From Tethya wilhelma (taxonomy: Eukaryota; Porifera; Demospongiae; Tethyida; Tethyidae), in the NCBI GenBank assembly GCA_964030475.1, contig CAXIPT010000013.1, forward strand, positions 181,408-245,407: a DNA stretch of 64,000 nucleotides, in the 5' to 3' direction. The notes under the pieces were generated by a model, which worked only from the letters and a program-made list of their open reading frames with translations, was not told where the DNA came from and searched no databases. The translations under genes and the position numbers were made by a program. Each line of letters begins with the position of its first letter. Position 1 is the first letter of the stretch. Positions 43,817 through 57,022 of the stretch are shown here, piece by piece.

Positions 43817-44082
43817 AATGGCTGGACATACAAATGAAAACACAAAACAAATTAAAATCATGTACAATTAGCTATACAAACAATATTATTTGGAATAGAA
43901 AGAAAAAAAAACTCTGCAATAGCTATAGACACAAGTGCATGCATGGTGTTTGGTGAACAAAAACAAAAAAACACCCAAAAAAACATTTCTAAACCAGCTA
44001 GACGTTTAATGGGCAGTATAGACACACACACACACACACAGTTTGGTTGGCACACACAATACTAAATGATGTATTCACGTTC

Positions 44083-47000
44083 TCATACGTAGACGGGTTG
44101 AGGGGTGGATTTTTTCTTCTCCCTTGTGAGGGGTGACTGTGTGGAGGGTGGAGGTGGTGAGGGTCTCGGAGGGGGAGGCATCGGATCTCGAGACATGTGA
44201 GAATGGGAATGAGACGGGTTTGGATTCCCCGTGTACACGGAAGCGGGTGTGATGGTCTGTTTTTTCTCACGTCCAGTCCCTCCCGGATAAAACCGAATGA
44301 ACGTCCACTCGTAGAATGCGTGTTCTGGTTGTCCCTTGGGAAGCGAGGAGACATCGTGTTGCTTCTTGCTCTGCAGCTTCTGCAGCTGGCTCTGAGGAAT
44401 GGGGTCAAAGTTTGAAGTGTCCGATTCGTACATGATCTTTGGAATGTACGGGGGTTCGTAGTTCCTGATCCCGACGCTCCAATCAATGGCACTAAAGAAC
44501 GGATGCCTCTTAATCTCCTCCACGCCATTCCTTCCAATCCTGTCTGTCTGGTCGCAGCAGAAACAGAGAATCAAATCAGCAGCTGCTTGCGACATTGGCG
44601 AATGGCGTGGGATGTGCAAGTATTGAGACCAGTTCATGATCTTGAGTTGAGTCTCGGCAGGTGTGGGGGCCATGAACGGAGGCTGTCCGACCAACATTTC
44701 GTACATGATGACGCCGACCGACCACCAATCGCAGAGTTGAGTGTAGCCCACTCTTCTCAGAATCTCAGGTGCAATGTAGTTCGGAGTGCCGACCAGTGAA
44801 TGAGCAATGTATCGATTGTGATGGTCCTTGTCTTTGACTCTTCTCAGCTCAAGCGGTTTGATGGGCATCTCATCCTCCCATTGACCGGGCTCCATGCTGT
44901 GATGGCGCTGGTGGTGACCCTTGGGGAGATATCTCTTCGAATCGTGTGTCCATCTAAAGCCGGTACAGAGTCCGAAATCGGTCAACTTGATGTGACCGTC
45001 GGCACCAATGAGGATGTTGTCGGGTTTGATGTCGCGATGAATGAAACCCATCTTGTGGACCGATTCGATGGCACACACAAGCTCAGAGATGTAGAAAAGT
45101 GTGAGATGCTCGGGAAAGGTACCCAGCTTGATCAGGAGGCTCATCATGTCTCCACCTGGGATGTATTCCATTACAAAATAGAGATTTTCGATGTCTTGAA
45201 AAGAAAAGAACAGCTTCACGACCCACTCATTGTCAGCTTCAGCTAGGATATCTCTTTCGGCTTTTACGTGAGCTACTTGGTTTCGTCTGAGCACGTCGGC
45301 TTTTCTCAAAGTTTTCATGGCGTAGAGCTTCCTCGTGTCGACCTTCTTGACTAGCGATACAACACCAAAAGCTCCAATCCCTAGAGGCTTGACCGTCTCA
45401 AACATCTCCTTGTGCATCTTGGCCCGTTTGATTCGAAGAAAGTTCGACTCCTTTTGATACAAGATTCGTCTCATCTGCTCCGAAGTAGCTTCATCTAGAC
45501 CCCTCTTTGCCATCTCTTGTTCGAGTTTCAATCTCCTTTGTTGTCTCTGTTGGTACGATCTGTAGATGTTCTCGATATGCTGCTCCATGAAGAACTTGAA
45601 GGCCTCAGGCGGGACAGACGGTCTTCGCGGTGTGTGTTCCTCTTCAATTCCACTGTCCGACAACTCGTTCGTCGGCGTGAACTGCATTGAAGGATAGTCC
45701 TGGTGTCCCTTGAAGAGCATTGTGCGATCGTATCCAGCGGGCGGTGTTTCTCTCATGTAAGAGAAAGGAGCAGAGAAAGGAGAGTAGGACTGAGGGTGCA
45801 CTTCGGGCGGAGGAGAGACGTGAACGTGTGTTCCCTCCTCGGGAGAGCTCCTTGCTCCGTACGTCGGTGTGCTGCTCGGGATGTAAGGCGGTGAGGTTCT
45901 AGTCGGGGAGGAATCAGAGTGGATGTCGCTGGAGTCGACTTGGGTCTGTTGTGAGAACTTTGTGCCCGTATTGCTGCTGTAGTGACTGCCATATGATGAG
46001 GTATAGGACGGTGGGGGGCCTTTTGAGAGGGGTGGGAGGTCGACAAAATTGACAGGCGTTTGAAAGCCGGGTAGAGAGATTGGCGATATTCTATCTGCAA
46101 TATCTGCTACGTCATATTGACTACCACTGTCCGTCTTCTGGGGGTGATGTGGAATTGGAGCTGGTGTTTTTTCGGGTGTCTTCCTTCTCTCTTTTCGCTC
46201 GTAGGTTGAGTCTCCGGAAGATGACTCCTTTCTGGAAGTGATCTCAGGGTCTGAAGTTACTGTTTGGCTGTCCTCACGAATGGCAGACAACGGAACTGGT
46301 TTCTTCTTTGGCTCTCTCTGTAGCACATCCAGTGCTGCATCGACACTCAGACTGTTACAAGCCAATAGTGCACTCACTGCAGAGTTCTGTGGTGGAAGGG
46401 TGATAAATAAGAGATAGATATTAGGTAGTAAATAAAGAAACCAACATTTTCTAGCACACACTGTCACGTTGATAAGCACATGCAAAATATTCACACACAA
46501 ACTCATCAACTCAAAAGGCCCCAAAGGTATTCAAACTGCAAACTAACTACAATATGTTTACCATTGGCTACCATGGTTTTTCACAACAAGAGACACAGTA
46601 CCAGCTACTAACATGATAATGGTATTGATAAAAGATACTTTGGGAAAGAAAAAAGCTATTATCACAATAAAAAAAAAAATCCGTGCCTACCTCATTGTAC
46701 CCAAGGCTGATTAGCTGTTCGAGCATTTTCTTGTTGACTTTGTCTTTCGCTGCGTGAAATCCTGGATCGGAATAAGCGAAGGGCCGAAGACTCTTTCTGA
46801 TCTCTCTTAACTTTTGCTGTGTCCCATCGGACGCTAGCTGCTTTGTTGGAGTGGAGCGATTTTGTTGCATTCTAGGTGTAGTGCCAGGCGAAGCGCTTGA
46901 AACGCCTTGCTCTCCTCTATCGCTTGGCGGTGATGGTCTTCTCGTATCTCTATCGGCTCTCATTTCTCGTTCGCCAACACTGGCTGGTGATGTTGCTACA

Positions 47001-47176
47001 CCTACTGATCTTTCTCTCTCTCCTGCCGTTGTTGTAGCGGCGGTGTGTGTACTAGCCGTGGCCCTGTTTTGGTGATGGTCCAAAGTGTCTCTAATATCTT
47101 GCAACATCTGTTGGTTGTCTTCACTATTTGGACCTGGATACGTCTGTCTATACTTTTTCTCTCTTCTTGCCATCAT
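44083..47176 (-). CDS. LATS: LATS-type Hippo pathway kinase
   Basis: Two exons, 46691-47176 and 44083-46386; 929 aa, phase 0. LATS is the NDR-family AGC kinase that phosphorylates YAP/Yorkie. A UBA-like segment spans the intron (about residues 148-190, KKMLEQLISLGYNE then ALLACNSLSVDAALDVLQ). A PPPSY motif for WW domains is at about 285. The MOB1-binding helical region (HIENIYRSYQQRQQRRLKLE) precedes the kinase (starts about 483; GIGAFGVVSLV, HRDIKPDN, DFG). The long activation segment holds AHSLVGTPNYIAPE, containing the MST/Hippo-type activation Ser. A hydrophobic motif (FYEWTFIRF) follows, and the protein ends in PVYV like human LATS1. All key kinase residues are present. One LATS gene, not split into LATS1/2, is expected outside vertebrates. 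Confidence 0.95.
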
Positions 47177-48196
47177 ATAAAGCGGCTAACTAGATCTGTT
47201 GTAGGTAATAATAAAAAGGACAACTTTGCTCTCACGGCAATTATTCCTACAAGCTTACATCACTGAATCATCAAAGAAGCCAGCATTAGTAGAGCACAAG
47301 TTGCCTTATATGATGTACATTGTTTGGATTCTTGACATTCCAGGAAGCTAATTATTAGCGAATTAGGAAATAGTGCGAGTTGCGTAGCATTACGACAAAT
47401 GTTCACTCCAACACAGGTGAACTGTTATCACCCTGGCATTCTAATAGAGTGCTAATGTTGTACATTACACACACACACACATACACACACAAGATCCTGT
47501 TAGCATCTGTTGCCCCTCTGAAAATAACCTACAAAAAATATGTTCAATATACAGCATAAAAAGCCTTGGAGCAAAGACGAGAATTGTCACATAGCTAATG
47601 TGTGCATAATACATGCAGGTGGGTGAAATAATTTCTCACAGACAGAGCCTTTGGGAGTGTAATATTCCAATGTCCTTTTAAAGGCTTTGACTGCAATTTT
47701 GGCTAATTGTCAATAGTATTTATGTTATCTCTGACTCATCAATGCGTGGAGGTGCATGGTGGTATAATGCATGGATATACATACACATACTATATTATTA
47801 TGTAATGCACTCTAATTGATGCATGTGTATGCTTTTATAGGCAGTTCAGGAGAAAATTTTGTCTGAAATGTTTTCAGGTCTGTACCCACCTAATTTTTCT
47901 TTCATGCATGTCTGCTAAAAAAATTTGTCAACATAATTGTCAGCATTTAGAGCTTGAATCAACACTAAGTGTGTGCCCAAAGTATCAAGTCAGTGGTGCC
48001 ATCCAATAAATATGCTGCTACACAAAAGACTTGAATATCAGAAATCAATGCTGAGACAAATATATACACTCATTGAGAGGAAACACTTAAAAAAAGAAAA
48101 AGATTGAGTTTGATTGGAATTTTAAAAAAATAAACAACTAAATACACGAAAAAATTGAACGATAGACTAGTCAAAAAAATCATCTACAGTTCTCTA
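47177..48196. other. Intergenic, LATS 5' end to MATCAP-like 3' end
   Basis: About 1 kb, AT-rich, with a short CA run near 47468. It should hold the LATS promoter. No gene is seen. Confidence 0.6.
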
Positions 48197-49891
48197 TCAT
48201 ATGGCATTTTCTCTCTTGATTTCTTCCAATGCTAAACCGTAGGATGCCACTCCACTAGTTGCAGAGCTTGAACCAGAGAGAGACAAAAAGTGAGGCAACT
48301 TTAGAATCGAAGTTCGAGCTATGTGCTTCACTCTGGGCAAATCTTCGACAGATACCTTACCAGAGTAGAGCAAATTAAAGTCAATTTTGTCCAATTTACG
48401 AAGGATTTTAACGGCACCAATAAAATAGCATTGGTCCCAACCACAGCTGTCTTTGGTGACTGAAGGTCGTGCACCTTGCAATGTTCTCTTTGCTCTATAG
48501 ACCACCTTGTCCCTTAACACGGAATCACTGAGATATTTACCGAGATGAGAATGCAACTCGGAAGAATCCATACTTCTAGCCATACAGATTGCATCTGAAG
48601 ATTAGAGACAAAAAGGGAGCATAAATTTATACAAAGATATCTTTATTCAGGAGAGACGATTCCTTTGGTATCTAACCCAACATAGCACACACACACACAC
48701 ACACACACACACTATTAGGTTAACCAATCTGTGGTTGATTCCTGGTGAGAGAGGGTGGAAGTAAATTCTTGATGGTTTCTACTCACACTTCACTGTCAGC
48801 CACAATCACATAAAGACATGAGGATAGCTTCAGGAATCTTGCACAAATGGACACAAGGGAACACAAATCTATACCAACTCACAATAGTACAATGCAGGCT
48901 TCCATAGCAACTTGCATTCCAGCTGTAGGTGTGTGTTCAAAGTGGCTAGACCTTCTTCGGTGAGCAGCTTTTTATAGCCACGAAGAGAGGTGAGGCGATA
49001 CTTGGCCCTGTCTGCAGACCATAACTGTAGCTTTTCATTGTGAGATCTCATCTATTGAGTCGTATTTCAGATGTGCATTGCATTGCAAAGTTAAGGGAAA
49101 AAACAAAGATGAGCACATTCTTGTCAACATCAACAAGAAGTTAACGTTTCCTCGCACATACTCAATGGCCTACTTGCCAACTGGAATGTACATTGGCCTA
49201 CACAATAGCATGTGCAGTGCATGTGTGTGTGTGTGTGGCGTATATATTGCATATTGGTCTACCCACTTCATGGTCTAGGTACAAGGAAATGAAACTACAC
49301 TGATCAATGGCCGCTAAAAAACATTTAACTTTGTTCGCAGGAAGCACATGAATAGGTAGATATGCATACTATTTAATATAAGAGTAATCACGACACTGGT
49401 GCATAAGTATAGTGATGGATGGATACAAAATGTGTTCCTATTTCGTGATCTGCCAGTGCAATTATCGCCTTCTCTCTAAGGTAGAAGTTTTCCTCGGTGC
49501 TGTTCAGTGACAGTGTATGAGAGTAAGACGATTTTGAACCCCTGGCCATCATACACGCACTGCAGGCCAGTTTAGATGACCATCGTACGTATATTTTACT
49601 ATCGAGCCCATCACGTTGGAGGTATCCTAAGAGGAGGTCGTTGGCAGCACTTTTAGTGATCTTTCTTCCAAACACTTGATCCAAATAATTGTCTCCGTTT
49701 CCAAATCGGCTATTGACAAGTTCCAGTATTTGTATCGCTTCTGGCAAGAGTGACTCTCTAACTGTGAGTGCCTCAGGAATACAGGGTACCTTTGGAGCTC
49801 TTCTGACAATGCATGATGCAGTGCCTGGAGCAACAGCTTTTAGTTTCTCTTGCTGGTGGCTTCTCTGAAGCACCCCCTTCTTAGTGTCCAT
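48197..49891 (-). CDS. MATCAP-like microtubule tyrosine carboxypeptidase (DUF1704)
   Basis: Three exons: 49427-49891, 48883-49051, 48197-48594; 343 aa, phases 0 and 1. MATCAP enzymes (KIAA0895/KIAA0895L) are zinc metallopeptidases that remove the C-terminal Tyr of alpha-tubulin. The zinc site HEIGTH (H149, E150, H154) is at the end of exon 1. The third ligand is probably one of E187/E188 in LLTEEGLATLNTHL. Family blocks also visible are IYVRWSSKLACSACMMARG, LLWKPALYYYAI, IGAVKILRKLDKIDFNLLYSGKVSVEDL and LPHFLSLS. It is shorter than the ~470-aa human proteins because the variable N-terminus is reduced, though an undetected 5' exon is possible. It is head-to-head with EEF1AKMT1. Confidence 0.88.
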
Positions 49892-50041
49892 ACCTAGTGC
49901 ACCTGTTCACTATCAGTATGCACAGTCATGTTGTTGTTTGCTGTTGGTTGCTAGGATACTAATTAATGTAAACAAAACTTAATTAGCAATATAAATTTTT
50001 AACCCCTTCCGTACGGAATTTCAACCACGTGGTAGTGAACT
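49892..50041. promoter_or_regulatory. Bidirectional promoter, MATCAP-like / EEF1AKMT1
   Basis: 150 bp between divergent start codons. Confidence 0.5.
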
Positions 50042-51152
50042 ATGGAGAATGATTCTGAAGAGGATGATGTACCACAGCTGTCGGCACACGCGCTAGCGGC
50101 TCTTCAAGAGTTTTATGCAGAGAGAGAGCAACAAGAAATAACCATTGCACAAGATGGAGCAACACACAGTCGCGTGGAGGAGGACTGGGTAAGCCAGAGA
50201 AATCTCAATATTATGCTGATTATGATCCATGGTCAGTGAAGGTTTCAAAACTTTTTTTGCAGCAACTGAGTCAGTTTTGGTATGATGAAACAACAGCAGA
50301 GACTCTTGCTCGTGAAGCTTTAAGAGCCAGTCAAAACAAGAGGTGAAACTATAGTATTTCCTAGCCAGTGTGTGTGTGCATGGTGTGGTGTCCTTACACT
50401 CAGCATGAGAAGGATGTGCATATGATCAGGTATGGGTATGTTTTGACTGGACTTACTCAAGCGTGGCAGAGATATCAAATTGTCTCGACTCTATAAGCTG
50501 CTGGAGGTGATGAAGTAAAGACACATCAAAGCCTGTCCTTTTCCTTATATCATTTACAGTGTTTTTATGAGCTTGTGTGTGGTATACTGTTTTGAAATTT
50601 CGTTGCTTTCTAAAAATGTATTTATTTGGAAATATACTGTACTTTTATTTTTATGCAGAATTGCATGTATTTCTTGCCCAACTGTCTACTCCAAGTTGTT
50701 GGAGGTCAAGCCGTCTGAATGTGAAGTGTTACTGTTGGAGTACGATAGACGATTTGAATGCTATGGCAAAGATTTTGTCTTCTATGACTACAATAGACCG
50801 TTGGAATTGTCTCACCAGAAACTGTTGGAGAAATCTTGCGATCTGGTTGTAGCAGATCCACCTTATCTCTCCGAGGAGTGCTTGAGAAAGACTTCGGAAA
50901 CAATCAAATTTCTGGCCAAAGATAAGATACTTCTTTGCACAGGTAAATAATATACACAGCCCTTGGATTGTGTGAACAATACGATGATAAAGTTTGATAT
51001 TTCATGCAGGAGCTATAATGGAGGAGCTGGCGTCGGAAATCTTAGGAGTACAGAAATGTAGTTTCGTTCCAAAACACAAGCGGAATTTAGCTAATGAATT
51101 CCGATGCTTCACAAACTATGAGAGTGGGTTAAACTGTACTCCTGAACCATAG
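50042..51152 (+). CDS. EEF1AKMT1: eEF1A lysine methyltransferase 1
   Basis: Four exons: 50042-50188, 50263-50342, 50659-50942, 51010-51152; 217 aa (human 214), phases 0, 2, 1. This class I SAM-dependent enzyme trimethylates Lys79 of elongation factor eEF1A in mammals; the yeast homologue is Efm5. The match to the human protein is near collinear: DDVPQLS and [11 protein letters not shown] at the N-terminus, WQLSQFWY over the first splice, [23 protein letters not shown], the catalytic-type DPPY at 142-145 inside [17 protein letters not shown], and [12 protein letters not shown] near the end. Confidence 0.97.
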
Positions 51153-51902
51153 CAGTATTCCAACAATGCAATAGTGCTCACGTTCCCACAAAAATCTCTC
51201 TGTGTGGGTTTTAAAATTATGCAAGACCAGATGGGTAGTTATTATTCAGTTGGTATTGACTTCTTAAATTGTATAGCCGTGCTTACTATGTTATCATCAT
51301 CCTGTAGTTGTTTTGTCACTGGTATGTGTGTACTTCTATAAATTTGTTTGTTCAACATACGTAAGATTGTTTCTTTAAAAAAAATATCAAATCAGACCAC
51401 CCCCATCGGTTTTACGTTTGTTTTTTTCTTCACAACTTAAGCAAAATAATTTCCTCTCGGCGCAAATCACTACGAGCATATGTAGCTAGCTGTTATCATA
51501 AAGGATGAAACATAGATAGATTTGCATTCCTATAGCGTCTTTGTAAACAATTAGGCGGTATATTTCTTTCTTTTTTGTTGTTTTTTTCCCCTTCAATGGG
51601 CAAGCTCTAGTCTATATCAAGCTATACAGACTCTCCATTCATTTAGCACTATAATTATGGTGCCAGCAAAACATGTTCTACTGCTACAGATGTTCAAACA
51701 TGCACAGGTTGTGGTGAGCAGCTAGTGTAGGACAGAACCACATTGACACGAAAACAACAAAATATTGACAAATGACATTGCATCAGCTTGTAAAGTCAAA
51801 TTAAACACCAGACAGTGACAAAATTTCTTGTAAGAGATACGAAGAAATACGAGAGAAGGAAGAGACAAAGAAAGGAGCAAAGATCTTTTATATTAAAAAA
51901 AA
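51153..51902. other. Intergenic, EEF1AKMT1 3' end to NUP43 3' end
   Basis: 750 bp between convergent genes, presumably both 3' UTRs. No other feature is seen. Confidence 0.6.
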
Positions 51903-54900
51903 TCAAGTAAGAGTTAAATTCGGTACAACTACAATAGACTCGGAGTCTGTTCCACACACCAAATGTCTCGACTCAATATCTAAACAGTTCACAGAGAGTG
52001 TGTTGTGAGGAGCGAAATTCACCACCTCAACCTTCCCTTGCTGCACAGCACCTGAGAGCCACGGACTTGAGTCGGCGGCCAAGCAGGAAACCTCGCCAGG
52101 ATGTTGGGTGTGGGTGGCACCTGCTCCCGAAACAAAGTTGGAAGCCTTGCTTAAAGTTGTCCCACCTACTCCACCACCAAGTGGGTGTTTGCGTTGAGAG
52201 AGAGGCTTTGAATGAGACAGGAAACTTCCGTCGGAGGTGGTTTGGAGACGATGAGTGTTTGTTTTCGAAGCTAAAAAGGATGTGTGTGTTGTACGTTGTT
52301 GCAAAGAAGAAGAGGAGGGGGTTGTTGAAGAAGGTCTTGAGTTAGTCGCAGCGGCAGTGATGGTTGTGGTGGATGAGACAGTGCTGGAAGTGGCATCCCA
52401 GTGCCAGAGGGAGCCGTCGTTGGAACAGGTGAAGAGGTTGTTAGGGTAGGTTGGGTGGAATTGGACCCCCCACACTGCAATGGTGGAAATGACATAATGG
52501 ATACATACCAGAGGAGGTACGACACAAGTGTACCTTTGCTGAGCTAGCAAGCGGGTGTGCGTGATCAACTTTCATTGTGAAGTATTGCGGTCACGTGATT
52601 GGAATGTAATTAACGAACTTGCCAGCTCAGCAAAAGCACACTCGTGTCCTACATCCTCTGCTTACATACAATGGTAGTAATGTCATGCTACTAGACACTA
52701 CTCTCACATGAACATAGTTCAGGTTCAGAGTGCTAATCTAATGAGGGGCTCCAACTATAACAAATGACTGTTGAACATGCTCTGGAACATTCTCAACAGG
52801 TCAACACATGTACTGCACTCGCTCATTCAATTATATACCATTCCTATCGGCAAGCATCATACCGCTCACGATACCTCTTATGTACGAAATTGTAACTACA
52901 TAGCCATATTGTGAAATTTTTTGTAGTTTGTCAAATTTCTTAGGCAAAAATTTCACCACGATTTATGGTAGCTGACTGACCGTCTGAGTTGTGTGCCTGT
53001 ACGATGGTCGGGACAGGTGTCTTCTCTTGACGGAGATCCAGGAAGACCACGGAGCCATCTCCGCGACCCAGAGCCACGAGGTGAGGCTGATGGGGATGTC
53101 TGTCCATGGTCTGGAGGGAGATGTACTCTCCAGAGCTACACACACACACACACACATACACATTATACCATAGTCTTACATCTAAGCTATGAGTCAATGT
53201 TAGGTCTGGTTCACAATACATGATGCATTGACGTGCGTATTAGTAACACTTTATATTGGGTGAAGCAATGCGATGCATAACTTTGACACAGAATTAGAAA
53301 AAGTTTCTAAGAACATGTTTGATAAGCGTGTTAACATGTGAAACTTATTCATGGAAAACTACAGAAAATTTTTGAACCAGGCTTAGCACACTCTGATAAT
53401 GTACACAACAGTCAATGATTGAAAGTGTAACTGGGGTGTCACGCAGACTGGCTGGTCATGCAGTGACTGAGTGAAAATTATTCATGCAAAAAAATTTTGA
53501 ACCAGGATTTATACACACTGACAATCTACACAACAGTCAACAATGAAAGTACTTGTCATGCAGTGACTGACTAGTCATGCAGGCTGGTTTGTCAAGCAGT
53601 GACTGACTGGTCATGCAGGCTGGTTTGTCACCCAGTGACTGGTCATGCAGGCTGGCTTGTCACCCAGTGACTGACTGGGGCTTGTCAGTAGATGTAGCTA
53701 GTGAGACTTCAAACACACACACAAATTACATAACAAATAAACCATGCAAAACCACTTCAACAATTATGCAAGTCATGTCCTTCCAACAAAGCATGAGTTG
53801 ACACACACATTGCACACGCAACATGCATAACACAGGCAGATGACAGGAAGTAGAAAGTTTGATCCCATACCTTCCAATCCCCCTAAGCTAGCTAACACAA
53901 CCATGGTCTCTCTGAAGCTCTCAAAAAGGACAACCAAAGCTTAGAAGGTCACAGGATACAATGAATTCAAGGAACAGCTTCAAAGAGAGCACTTCAAAAG
54001 CAGTTAGTAGGTTCTTAGAATACTTTTACCCCTCATAGCAATAGTTCACCCCCCATGTAGCAAGGCATGCTTAGGTACTCCAAATAAATATTTACAATCA
54101 ACAGGAGGTAAGCACCACATCATGTGCTCTTGACCATTTTTATGACAACAAGTGTTTGAATTTCTGGGGAGACATTGTGACATCAAAACTAACATCCTCA
54201 CTGACCAGCTAGTATAACACAGCTAAGCTAAAATGGAGACTGGGTGACAGAGAGTGTAACTGTATAAAGGAAGCAAGGTCACATATCTTGGTGTTCAGGA
54301 GCTGTACTATTGGACAAGCTTCTGGAGTGCTAGCATAGTTCTCCACTGACTTCACTGATTGGACTCCAAATGAGTGGGCATAGAAACTGTGGGTTTTCTA
54401 CAGCTGGGTGGAATGCTTTGAAGTGGTTTCCAAGAGCCAGGTTGTTTGCAAGCTAGGCTGCCCACTGAAATGACACCCTGTCTAAGAAATAGAGCTGCTA
54501 AATTTGTTAGGAGTTTGTCGAAAAATTTAATCTTTGTAGTGATTCGATATCACGTCTTTTTTGTTGGTGTTGGTGGGAGATTTTTGAGAGGTTGCTGTTG
54601 GGACTACATCAAAGAATAGGGGAGAAATAAATGGAATTTTTATGGTAACTACAACGCAGAACTTTAAAAACTTTAGATCTACACTATGCTGAATAATGAG
54701 TGCTAACCAGTAAGAATTAATGCTATTTTAAAATGGTAGGGAGAGAAGTTAAACAGAATACAGGAAGGGGGAAAAAAAACCCTTAAATTTCTGAGCCAGC
54801 TAAAATCTATCTGGTTTGAGAATGCCGCCAGAAGTAAAAAATGAGATTCATGCAACACTTTTCTTATGGGACAAAATAGCAAACATTTGATAAGATGTAG

Positions 54901-55445
54901 GAAGCTGGAAAAGCAATCAAAAGAACGGGGAGAACGAGTGCTTTCCAGTGGTGCTTGAAATTTTGAAATCGATCGGATAATAAGAAAGTTATTCGAATAT
55001 TTTTTTCTAGCGGCATTCTCAAACCAGATGCACTTTAGTCACCAGTATGCTAATCATACAACACAAAACACTTCAAAAATTCTTCCAAGGTGACTGGTCA
55101 CCAAAACAACTTCCTTCTCCTCTTGACCTTTTCTCCTCAAAGCTGCACAACCTCTTACAATGGTATCTTAGCAACCCTCTCACAACCAAACATAACACAG
55201 GAAATGGTTGCAATGTGCCCTTCACAAGGTGGGGTAGAGATAATAGAAGCTAATTGACTCTAGAATGTCCCAAATGGACAACTTGGGGTCATCATATGAC
55301 AGTCGCTTGGAAGCTTTAGAAGCAAGTAATAATTTGATCAAGGCTAGCAGTGAACCACCATCTTCTGACAGTGTAAAGAACACACACACAAACACACACA
55401 CCTTTTGATGTGGCACGTAGAGCTATACAGAGACAATCCATTGTA

Positions 55446-55492
<47 letters not shown>

Positions 55493-56968
55493 GATGCTTC
55501 AAATACCTAGCTAATCTTTCACGATGAGACACTCTGTCTAGACTCCAATTATCCAACCACTGTTTACCATCAACAGGATCCCCCCATCAACTTGTTGGTG
55601 CCCAACTAGCCAAGCATTTTGATTGGGAAGGAATTCGTGTAGGTACAAAAGTCAAGCTAAGTTCTCCCCCTCTAGATATCATCTACCTTCCTTACACAAT
55701 GATGGTCTTGGCAGGAGTGTCCGAGTGAGATCTGAGATCCCACAGTTTGAGTTGACCGGAGGAGCTGGTGGAGAGGACCTCCAGTTGCAGCGTACACGCC
55801 AGAGAGGTGATGACTGCATTGTCGGCATGTTCTGAATGTGTGAGGGTGTGTGTGTGATGGTGTGAGGGTGTGAGGGTGTGTGTTTGTGAAAGTGTACATG
55901 GAAAATTCATTGTACGCGTGAAGCGGTGAGGCTGTGTGTGTGTGTGTGTGTGTGTGTGTGGAGGTGTGAAGGTGTGAGGGTGTGTATGTGTGGAGGTGTG
56001 AGGGTGTGTATGTGGAGGTATTTGTACCAAATTTGATAAACATCACATGCACATCCCTCTAACAACAAAAACATAATGTCTTTCTCGTGAAAAACCACAA
56101 AACTAGCTAATCAACCAATATTCATTCTAACACCACCATTCCATGTCTATCTAATCAACTCAGCATCTCTCCCTCCCTCTATCTCTCTCTCTCCTTCACA
56201 CTCCAAAGTGCAACCAGTCTAGCAGAACAGCTGTGAAGATAGCCAGATAGCCGGTCTAGCAGAACAGTTCTGAAGAAAGCCAGCCAGATAACAGAATCAA
56301 AGATAATACCCAGTCTCCTAAGACCATGTGGGGGTACAAACCACCCCAACCATTGGTAACCATAGTGCAAGTATGCGTGCATGTACACACAGTTATAATA
56401 ATAATAGATAGATAGAAGTAATGAAACAAACATGCTACGGTGTTTAGCAACAGCTCTTGAAAAATCACTCGTAATAGCATTCCACAGGTGATTGTCTCTC
56501 GCTCGCCCCCGCAGTTCCACACAGTGAGACGTTGAGACACAAACAGGTGGGTTGTGACATTGTTACATTGATTGACAGGTATGCATATTATAATGGTTAG
56601 CTTAATGAGTGTATGGATCTGAATGTAGCCTTCGAGAGAAACTGCCAAATGGCCACTTTTAGCAAATCTTAGCATCCAATAGAACCACTCATATGTCACA
56701 ATATGGACTAGGGAATTGTTATACTAATGTGTGGGCACATCCCATGAGTCAAACCCTGTATGATTGGACCGTTATTAATGTCAGAAAGAGAATGGAAAAC
56801 TTTCAAGAAGTAGCCTCATTGGTCTGTCACATGACAGTATAACTCTGTCACATGACAAGTTACAACTCTGACATTCCTGGACACTGTTTCTCATTTGCAG
56901 AGAAATGAAAACATAAATATAAAACTAAAATTACTTCTGTAACAGAGCACCTTTGACTACTGAAAATT

Positions 56969-57022
<54 letters not shown>

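Larger units (their letters stand above)
40405..44082. other. Intergenic, NDUFAF4 3' end to LATS 3' end
   Basis: No supportable gene. Contains an AATAAA near 40488 for NDUFAF4, a GT array at 42629-42760, CA runs near 42126-42178 and 42925-42957, and a GA array at 43771-43816. The 3' UTRs of both convergent genes should lie here. Confidence 0.65.
53136..55695 (-). other. NUP43 intron 4
   Basis: 2.56 kb with no gene. It contains a ~130-bp tandem duplication, a minisatellite, a MITE and a CA array at 55446-55490. Its acceptor end is a TG repeat (reading TGTGTGTAG| on the sense strand). Confidence 0.65.

Noticed and set aside
53440..53690. CRISPR-like direct repeats
   Set aside because: Units are irregular and adjoining, without constant spacers, in a eukaryotic intron.
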